Origin: Ascochyta rabiei
Taxonomy: Eukaryota; Ascomycota; Dothideomycetes; Pleosporales; Didymellaceae
Direction of reading: 5' to 3'
Assembly (NCBI RefSeq): GCF_004011695.2
Contig: NC_082409.1
Location: forward strand, 1,116,001 to 1,180,000
Length of the DNA: 64,000 bases
Both the position numbers and the translations under genes were made by a program. A model generated the notes under the pieces. It searched no databases. It was not told where the DNA came from and saw nothing but the letters and a program-made list of their open reading frames with translations. This document shows positions 56,314 through 64,000 of this stretch, in pieces. How positions within the stretch are numbered: the stretch's first letter is position 1; the number at the start of each line of letters is the position of its first letter.

Positions 56314-57209
56314 AGACAATGGGAAAACGCAGTATGTAGTATTCGCCCCCAAATTTACCTGATTTAAGTTTGGCCTTGAGCATCTCATGGTGTTCGATGT
56401 AAGAAGTCAGAGCAGAATTTGATCCCAATGTTCCGTACGGAAAATCTCATGGTACCACGAGTCCACTAAAATGGCAGTTACACCTACATGATAAAACGAA
56501 TGAAGTTATTTCTTTGATAAGACCTCACAGTCGATCTCATTTACATCTTGGTGGACATGACCTATCTAAGTATAACCACGGCACCGGCTCTCGGTCACTG
56601 TTAGTAGCATGGAAAAGGTTGCTGAGCATTGCTGATTCTTGGTACAAGAAAACTTTTTGGCTGCTGAAGTGGCCGAAATCTTGACACTTTGAGCATCAGG
56701 CAAATCATGTATCACATGGCGTGAGAAACGATATTGGTTCTTTGGGTTGCGCTGTGAAGCAACCGTGATTCGGTTCTAGACAATCCTCGTTCCATAGCTA
56801 AACAATCAGTCTGTCAAGCTGCCTGTGTTAAGCTAGGATCAAGAGAAGGGTGCATTGCCTCCTTACCGTTCCCGCCGCCACCTGTCGAGTATGACGGGTA
56901 ACCTTGGCAGTTCTCGGTTGAAGCCTGGTGGAGGCTGCAACATACGCAGCACCTTTGGTGTCTGTCTTTGGATTATCGAATATGTAGCAAGTGACATACA
57001 AAAATACGGTCTGGTCTGTCTTGAGCTTTCCTCTGGGCGCTTAGCTCTGCTTAGACTGTGGCAGAACTATGCGCAAGAGTATTCTGGATATTTGCAGTAG
57101 CCTACTCGCAAACGTGTTTTAACCCTGAAAAAATACAACCTAAGATTCACGATATAAAATTTCTCAAGTGGCTGTTGCGACATTAATTATACAAGTGCAG
57201 CAGGCATCC

Positions 57210-57245
<36 letters not shown>

Positions 57246-57476
57246 ACTGCCTACATTTTTCTAAATGCAGATTACGCTGCGATATTAGCTCTCTGCATGG
57301 TTCAAGGCTGTCTTATACTAGTTAATGTTGATATCACAGCAATACAGTCTGAGGGACGACAGGATTCTGCAACTAAAATTGACTACATACGTCTCGCATG
57401 TGCTACTGGCAATTTCCCTTGCAATTCCCTTGTAACAGCAGTATCAATGACTGGAACACTAAGCTATTTAACCACT
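56314..57476. other. Intergenic with 33-bp T homopolymer
   Basis: No gene is supported. A run of 33 T lies at 57212-57244, which reads as poly(A) on the strand of the protease gene, about 230 bp after its stop codon. Confidence 0.5.
57212..57244. repeat. T33 homopolymer
   Basis: An uninterrupted run of 33 T residues, flanked by cagcaggcatccag on the left and gactgcctac on the right. Confidence 0.95.
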
Positions 57477-58604
57477 TCAACCACGGACCAGAGTGAGGCT
57501 GTAGGCCGACAAAATCTCGTTAACGGGCTGGAAGTACGTTACACCACCACTGGAGCAGTCGCCGGAGCCTCCAGAGGTGACACCCTGGGCCTGGGCGCCA
57601 GAGTAGAAGGAACCGCCAGAGTCACCGGGCTCGGCGCAAACATTAGTCTGAGTAAGGCCAGTAACACGTCCCTCCTGGTAGGACACGCTTGCGCCTAGGG
57701 AGCGGATGGTGCCGCAGTAGACACCAGTGGTGGAGCCGGAGCGGCAGACACTTGCTCCGGTGGCGGCGGCGGTGCTACCCGACACGGGAAGTGTACCGCT
57801 GTTGTAGTTGTTGATCCTTCCAGAGAAAGTGTTTCCACTGCTACCCCTGACGTAGCTGTAGTCGCCGTTTCCTGGAAAGACTGAACCCGAGAAGGATCCC
57901 AGGGTAGCACCGCTGCTTGTGGTAGCAGTGTTGCCGACAGTGCCGCAGTGGCCGGCAGAGACAAAGCCGGTGGTGACTGAGAAGCCAACAGAGCATCTGG
58001 AGCTTCGGTTGATGAGGTAAGCGTCACCACCACGGATCGTGGCAAAGGTGGTTGGCAACGCCTTAACGGTGCGGACCTCAAACTCGGACTCGACGAGGCC
58101 TACTTTCTTGGCCAGCTCTGCGGCCTGAGCGGTACTGTCGGCAAGTGATTCGATGACGAGCTTGTTGGCGGCGACATCGACATAGTACGCCGCGATGCCA
58201 GTGTTCTCGGAGCGCTTGCCAAGGGACTGCTCAATGTCGATTTTGTCCAGTGCCTTCTGGGCTTCCTCAAGCTTAGAGAGGGGAACAGAGACAACGAAAG
58301 GAGTGGCGCCAGCATCGGTCACCTCGGAGGTCAAGGCCTGGTCAGTGACAGCGACCTTGAGCTCGCCGTCAACGAGCCAAGCGCCTCCGAAGGATTTGCC
58401 AGCCGAGGTGCGCAACTTCTCAATGACTTCGGTGGCCTTGAGCTCCCGGGCGACACGAACATGTGCCTGCTCAGCGTCCAGTCCTAGATCGCGCTTCATG
58501 GCAGCCAGAATCTCTGGGTGGAGGCTGTTGGCGGCTGCGGTAGGGGCACCGTAGACGATAGGCAGGAATACTGCCAGGGCAGCAAGGAAACTAGTGAGCT
58601 GCAT
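57477..58604 (-). CDS. Secreted S1 serine protease, streptogrisin/alpha-lytic type, with propeptide
   Basis: An intronless frame of 375 residues. A signal peptide (MQLTSFLAALAVFLPIVYG) is followed by a propeptide of the alpha-lytic-protease kind (about 28-175; ILAAMKRDLGLDAEQAHVRV, then GGAWLVDGELKVAVTD), which acts as folding chaperone and inhibitor. The mature enzyme begins near IRGGDAYLIN and carries the chymotrypsin-fold triad His219 (VSAGHC), Asp248 (GNGDYS) and Ser339 (EPGDSGG). Six cysteines (204/220, 287/297, 333/360) pair as in bacterial streptogrisins. This protease-plus-propeptide layout is typical of Actinobacteria and patchy in fungi, so horizontal origin is likely. A TATAAAT box lies at 58731-58725. 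The protein is extracellular; it would degrade host or environmental protein. Confidence 0.92.
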   Translation of the reverse strand: MQLTSFLAALAVFLPIVYGAPTAAANSLHPEILAAMKRDLGLDAEQAHVRVARELKATEVIEKLRTSAGKSFGGAWLVDGELKVAVTDQALTSEVTDAGATPFVVSVPLSKLEEAQKALDKIDIEQSLGKRSENTGIAAYYVDVAANKLVIESLADSTAQAAELAKKVGLVESEFEVRTVKALPTTFATIRGGDAYLINRSSRCSVGFSVTTGFVSAGHCGTVGNTATTSSGATLGSFSGSVFPGNGDYSYVRGSSGNTFSGRINNYNSGTLPVSGSTAAATGASVCRSGSTTGVYCGTIRSLGASVSYQEGRVTGLTQTNVCAEPGDSGGSFYSGAQAQGVTSGGSGDCSSGGVTYFQPVNEILSAYSLTLVRG

Positions 58605-61600
58605 GGCTAGGATCTGGAGTTGATACAGAAGAGTCGGAGCGTTGGTATTGCAGAGGCAGGAGTGTAGCGAGATGAGTCTGCGATACTAATGAAGAGATGA
58701 GGATGGACGAGAACACCCGTACACATTTATATCTACTTCAGCTCCCACGGTGTGACTTGCATCATGCTCTGGTAACCTCTATCCAAGATAGAGCTCTAAA
58801 TTGCATGAGCCGCTACCAAGTGTCTCCTTCCACATCTGTCACAAATTGTTGCTGCACATTCCAACAGAATCGGGAAGGTAATCCCTAACAGGCACTTGAC
58901 AAGACATCCGCCCACAGGGTTAGCTGTTATCGATGCAATAGCTCTGAACAGGCAATTTGACAGACTGCAAGTACCCCTACTCAACATGATTCCGTTAGCT
59001 TAATAGGAAGGAGGTAGAGATACGATGGATGCTTGAAACTACTACAGGACGGTTATACGAAGCATCTGACAGCCTTAGGAAATAACCGCGCACGGACACA
59101 TCGTAGATAGAGAACCAACACACACCTTTTTAGATTACCTTCCTAATCGAACATCAAATCCGCTGCCAAGAATTTTGACCCTTGTCGCTCGTCATATCTA
59201 CCATGTACTCAAGTAGAGACGATCTCTGCGACAGCTGTTATGATTGGCCGGTTTCACACAGCGCCGCTAGTTCGGCGTTTCGCGTTCTTGGCAGATCTCG
59301 CAGGCATAATCGACTCCACTGTCCAGAGGCCTGTGGATAATCCACGAGAAAGTTACACTTGCCGTATCGTATCAGTGAGGGTTGCAACAGACAGTTGCTG
59401 GGTGCCGAGATCGTGAGCGTAGGTGTCCAAACTCGTTTGTACCTAGGTAGTCCCGTTGTAACGATGAACGTTGTCGACTTTGATTTTGATCACAACCATT
59501 CAGCTTAATTCCAGGCGATTGGTGCTCTCAGCACTATCCACCGTCAAATCAGTAATGGTATGAAGGTCTCCACTTTCAACGCCGCCCTTTGATTGTTTAC
59601 TGATGTTCAATATTGCAGCAACCTACAAGGATAAGAACGATACTAGCACAAAAGGGGAGCTGCTTTTGACATAACTCATCGCTTCGTATGATAGGGAAAC
59701 GAGTAAGCGGATTGTTACAACCACACTGAGTGGGTGCGCAAGAACAGATACAGCTTTGCTCATAGTCGTGGGCCAGAGTACTGGTGTCTGATGTAAGGGC
59801 CACGCCACTGAAAGTACTCGTCCACTTGAGATACTATGGTCTTGATTGCCGAAAAAATGACACTCCTTGAGCCTTCACCAATGACATCATGTCTCGATGC
59901 ATGTAGAGTTCAGCCTTGCGGGATTACTCGGCATTGTCTCCATGCAACAAGACTGCCTGCGCATCTTAGTAACTTGCTCAGATGTACATTGACAAACCCC
60001 CTCCGCTGTGGTCTGAATGATTCAAGGATACCGGAAGGCTGAGATGCAAACATCGCAGTTTGTTGCCTGTCGCGGTTCACGATGGTTCGAGCAGGCTCAG
60101 CGTAAAGCGCGACCTCCAAAGAATCTTAGATCGTTCGGGGGCAGGGAAGCAACGGGCCGAGCATAACTCGCGGTTCGTCGTAGTCCGGCCCGGACGGGTA
60201 TGGCCGTGAAGGATTCGGCCTTCCTTCGCCATGACAAGAGGAGGGTATGAGGTGTAGTGCCGTAAGGAAACTCACTGCTTCGATAGAGTCAGGATACAAG
60301 CGTCGTGGAAGTGGTAGTCTCCGACTATAAGCTCACCTAGTGCAAGTCGATGTTGTGGCAGCGCGCGAAGATGGAGGTCGAAAGCCTTCGATGCGCACAT
60401 TCGCGCTTAGCCAGGCGAGCGGACAGTTGGACTGTGCCCCGCCCACAGCTCTTAGGTAAACACACGACCCAATCATGTCGCATTCTGCTCGTCACTTCGG
60501 CCCATCTCAAGATCATCAACCAGCACATTGTCATTTGGTTTTCTGGCTAACGACATGTACGCACCCCGGCACTTTCGCCCATCGCACGTGAAAACACCCA
60601 CATGCCAAAAACTGTCTGATAGAAGCTTCAGTAGACAAACAATGAGTCACTCAGGACAGAACACACACTCAGGACGACACGCCTACTTAGGACGATACGT
60701 CCATAGGGGATTGTACATTAATTCAGGTTGGTATATCATTTCAATTTGAACGTCTTTCTTCTCAGGCGCAGATTGGCCTATACGCTTCTGAGCTCTGCTC
60801 TGTCTACAGGAATTCTATTGTGCCAACTCTGGTTGCCTTTTAATGAAATGGGAAAGTTCCTGCCGCTGTCGAGGTCTACACTCCACCAACAAGTAACAAG
60901 TGCGCGTCGTGCTGGCGCAATGCATTTGACATTCCTCTCTTCTATTGAATGCGTGAGATAACTGCTTGGCCCTGGTACAAAGCCGTGTATTTCGATGTGC
61001 AATCTTAACATGTCAATTTCATCACCCAAGATTCACGCTACACAGGCTATCAGCCACTGTCTTGTATAACTAGAAAGTCAAATGTATTATTGTAATCTTT
61101 TTCTGCCAATGTTTGAGGTTGAACCTTTAAAGACGTTATTTGATATTAGTGATCATCTACATATCCGTTGGTTGTACGTGCCGTCTTCGTTCCAAAGCGA
61201 AAAATATCAACCAAACAGGTTGAGCACATCAGTTCGATGTAATGCTTCGTGATAGTTTTGGAGAAACTATCTAAAAGACAACGTGCGTATGTCGGAATCT
61301 TTGAATAGAAGTACGAGTTCAATCGAACGCCACACTGCTGCAATGGTGCCGGTAGGACGGAACTGCACGGCTGATGTTAGATTTATGCTGATGGAGCTTC
61401 TACTACTGCTGAATTCTAGCCTCTTCTTGGTAGAATAAAGAACCTAGAAAGCCCTCTTTCATGGGTCGTCACTAGGAGCGCTTGATTTGATGTTCCCAAG
61501 AGTGTGTACCTTCCTGGCTTCCTCTGAAACCATTTTGCACGCAAGAAACGTTTGAAGCAGATACGTCCATAGCAGCCGATAGTAAGACTGCCTCTAGGGG

Positions 61601-63138
61601 ATTTTTGGCGATGAGCAGGTTGGAGAACATTGCGAGAGCTGTGGCGAAGGATTGTCAGCTTTCATCCTCCAATGGCTGGCAGCTGCTACAATCATCACTT
61701 TCTCTTGCCTACGTTTTCACGAGCGCTGGAGTTTGCGACGAGCACAAAAGCCCCACGGATTTACATTGATGGCATATCAGGACAACAGTACTTTGAAGGC
61801 CAAGAAACGTTTTGATGGTGATATATGAACTATACCATGTGGCACATACACAGGTGGGGAGTGACTTTGTGCGAAGGGTTTCTGGTGGCGAGCGACGCCT
61901 ACTTTCCGTTGCAGTACAGCAAGGTGCTTTATTGAGAACGTCTGCCAGATTAGTGAATGTCGTTTATGGCATTATAGAGATCTTCGGTGTTTATGTGGAT
62001 GTTGAAAGCTACGAAGAAAAAATGATAGGAAAAGGGTTACGATGGACTCGACATATGAGCTCACATAAGACGGCCGCAACGTCACGTAGCTGACTGCTTC
62101 ACTTATATCTTTCAGACTGCTCAGGATTTCCACGATGCATTAATTCCTTGAGGATACAGTGGAAAAGGAAGCGTTTTATACTTCTGGTGACATAAGGCAG
62201 TCCGCTCCAACAATGCTTATATCTGGGACTACTTGGTGCTTGGAACTGGTAATGACAGACTCTAGAGAATACGTTTTGTCCTGAGACCAACAAAGTCAGC
62301 CATCTGATACCATAATGCGTCGTTGCCCATCCTGGGTGCAAGGCTGGCCGTCCTCGATGCAGCCGCCCGTGTCTTCATGATGTGCTTTCGTAGCGCGTAA
62401 TTGTGATACGCCAATCGGATCGGCCTATCTGCCGCCCCTAAGAATCCGTCATATCGACTGTGCCGCAGAACAAAGCAAAGCATGCTGCTTCATACATGTA
62501 TATAACACGTTACTCTCGTTCAATATGCAATACCAGTCTCTTCAGATCCTCAACCGCCCCTTTTTTGTTCCGATATCTACAAACCAAATACCTGCTACAT
62601 ACGTAATTACACAAAACTCATGTCGTATTACACATTATCGATTGCAGTCTACGGGCCCGGCGAAGATCCAAATCACCGCTCACATTGGGACACGAGGTCG
62701 GAAACCTATTGCATGTACAACTTATCTCCCTTGTAGGGTTGGTGTATCAGTTCGAAACCAAAAGTGTTCATCCGCTGGAGAGCCAGACTTGTGAAGGAAG
62801 ATTATTTCTGAATTGTATCGAGGCCTCGAAATACCATCAGGTCGTGAGCACCATATCCCGAGAGCCTGCACCACGAAACAACAAAGTAAGAGCATCCTTG
62901 CTGATGACCGATTGTATGCTGAAAAGCTGCAGGATCGGTGTCAAGACTGGACCCTCGAATGCGTTATAGCGCTCGAGGCGGAAGAGTTACTTCCTGCCGG
63001 AACTTCGGCCTGGATTGAAGGCCTTGTTGGAAAGTCTGCTCAGGCCGTTGCCACGGCGGCAGGTGGGAGATGGACCGCCGCGAGAAGATAGAGGTCGGAG
63101 CGATCAACGATATGGCGTGTACTACTGAGTGCCCTCGG
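58605..63138. other. Gene-poor 4.5 kb
   Basis: I find no supported gene. Frames here are short, overlap antiparallel and match no family. A palindromic tacctaggta occurs near 59441-59450. Imperfect copies of actcaggac/cttaggacgatac lie near 60648-60700. The left end is the protease promoter. Confidence 0.5.
58725..58731 (-). promoter_or_regulatory. TATA box of the protease gene
   Basis: TATAAAT on the minus strand, 121 bp before the ATG at 58604, followed by a CT-rich leader. Confidence 0.5.
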
Positions 63139-63879
63139 TCATACCCCACTGTAGCGGACTAGCTCTCTCTCAAGGTCAGATAGCAAGGCGTACGTTTCGT
63201 CTGACGGCTTTGGAATCATGCGATCGATCATGGAGGACCACAAGGGATTTCTCGCGCGTGACTTCGCTTTGAAATATTCACGCTCAGGTATACTGAATCC
63301 TGGAACACCCATATCCACAATAGCTACCACATTCAGCTGATTATCAACATGTATGTTGTCAGGAGTTAGGTCCCCATGGCAGAAAACCGCGCATCCGTCA
63401 CCTAAGCAACGAATTCTCTCTACAAGTTGTGCATCGTAAGCATCAAGGTGTCCTCCTAGCCGTGAATTTCGAAGTGCTTCGATAAGCCCGTTACAGTATT
63501 CCGAGCGCGATCTGAATGGGCCGTATTCCCGATTTGGCATGTTTATTGCGGGGATATGTTGGAAAAACACATCGCGGCATGGTTTGAAGCTGATGCATCC
63601 AAAGAAATCGCCACGTAGTTTCATCCGGCGCTTAACAAATCCTGCTAATTGTTTGATTACTCTTTCTATCTGCGGCTTGTCCATAGTGTGCAAGGCGTCA
63701 TAGAGCGGTGTTCCATTGACCCTGGACATGAAAATGCTGCCTGAGCCATCCTTCTCGTAAGCTCTGAACACTTCTGGAACTGGCACCTCAGTGGACGAAG
63801 CAATGAACCGCAATGCCTCTGCTTCTGTGACCTTTACATGTCGTCCTCTTTTGAGTATTCGATCAGAGTCCTGCAGGTG
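63139..63879 (-). CDS. Aminoglycoside-phosphotransferase-fold kinase (APH family), 5' part unresolved
   Basis: The frame is open for 246 codons. Its upstream end is a TAG (63882-63880) that fits an intron acceptor (ctgtttag), so a first exon should lie at the window edge. No ATG occurs in frame before the conserved part, which supports this. The start reads DSDRILKRGRHVKVTEAEAL, then RFIASSTEVPVPEV, the usual APH opening after the ATP region. The catalytic loop is FCHGDLTPDNIHVD, and the metal site AIVDMGVPGF has Met where most members have Trp. APH-fold proteins in fungi phosphorylate small molecules or have lost activity; they are numerous and rarely characterised. The substrate cannot be inferred. 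Confidence 0.7.
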   Translation of the reverse strand, partial: HLQDSDRILKRGRHVKVTEAEALRFIASSTEVPVPEVFRAYEKDGSGSIFMSRVNGTPLYDALHTMDKPQIERVIKQLAGFVKRRMKLRGDFFGCISFKPCRDVFFQHIPAINMPNREYGPFRSRSEYCNGLIEALRNSRLGGHLDAYDAQLVERIRCLGDGCAVFCHGDLTPDNIHVDNQLNVVAIVDMGVPGFSIPEREYFKAKSRARNPLWSSMIDRMIPKPSDETYALLSDLERELVRYSGV

Positions 63880-64000
63880 CTAAACAGATTTGTCAACCTG
63901 GTGCATGGCAATATTCTTCGCTCTTGTTATGTCAATGACTGTCGTAAGGTCGGTATCGAGGATGACGGGTTGTTCAGGTACTTCGACTGAGTCAGTTCTG
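63880..64000 (-). other. Possible first exon of the APH-fold gene (window edge)
   Basis: On the minus strand this stretch is open in the frame VEVPEQPVILDTDLTTVIDI up to the TAG at 63882. It may be the upstream exon, but no strong GT donor is visible (candidates gtcatt and gttgac are weak), so the junction is not set. Confidence 0.3.

Noticed and set aside
62745..62770. tRNA B-box-like gttcgaaac
   Set aside because: The flanking bases cannot form a T-arm stem and no A box or acceptor stem is found.

Overview
The window is nuclear DNA from a filamentous ascomycete (Pezizomycotina). A Dothideomycete, perhaps of the Pleosporales, fits best, but no marker in the window fixes the order. The evidence is: short 45-70 bp spliceosomal introns with CTAAC/CTGAC branch points; a cell-wall-integrity MAP kinase kinase; secreted But2-type and GPI-anchored wall proteins; a Zn2Cys6 regulator; a Rua1-type regulator; an NRPS-like reductase; and a pogo/Fot1 transposon carrying C-to-T type (RIP-like) damage. 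Splice sites and starts were set by hand from sequence and family knowledge.

Layout. 0.6-5.4 kb: an F-box/2EXR-like protein, a small hypothetical protein, a secreted But2-domain protein and a GPI-anchored repeat protein. 5.4-9.9 kb: gene-poor with microsatellites. 9.9-14.3 kb: two housekeeping genes on the minus strand, the cytosolic Phe-tRNA synthetase beta subunit (FRS1) and the MKK1/2-type kinase. 17.2-19.6 kb: two secreted-protein genes, each with six cysteines after the signal peptide. 20.0-20.3 kb: a nuclear copy of mitochondrial ATP synthase subunit 8 with an added presequence. 21-25.6 kb: an NmrA-like reductase, a small hypothetical protein and an anion:cation symporter-type MFS transporter. 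25.9-28.5 kb: a decayed Zn2Cys6 transcription factor. 30.4-32.5 kb: a methionine-permease-like transporter. 33.3 kb: a possible 52-residue secreted peptide. 34.7-37.0 kb: a Rua1-domain regulator. 40.7-42.5 kb: a single-pass membrane protein with a beta-rich ectodomain.

44.2-52.3 kb holds a compact group of three metabolic enzymes: an adenylation-carrier-reductase (NRPS-like) protein, a D-2-hydroxyacid dehydrogenase and a secreted berberine-bridge-type FAD oxidase. A damaged pogo/Fot1 transposon (52.4-54.3 kb) and a broken short-chain dehydrogenase (55.3-56.3 kb) follow. The three enzymes could form a small secondary-metabolite locus: activation and reduction of a carboxylic acid, keto/hydroxy-acid interconversion, and extracellular oxidation. 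That assignment is inference.

57.5-58.6 kb encodes a bacterial-looking streptogrisin/alpha-lytic-type serine protease with its own propeptide. 58.6-63.1 kb is gene-poor. The window ends inside an aminoglycoside-phosphotransferase-fold kinase whose first exon is not resolved. The most noteworthy items are the nuclear ATP8, the candidate metabolite locus, the bacterial-type protease and the decayed transcription factor.
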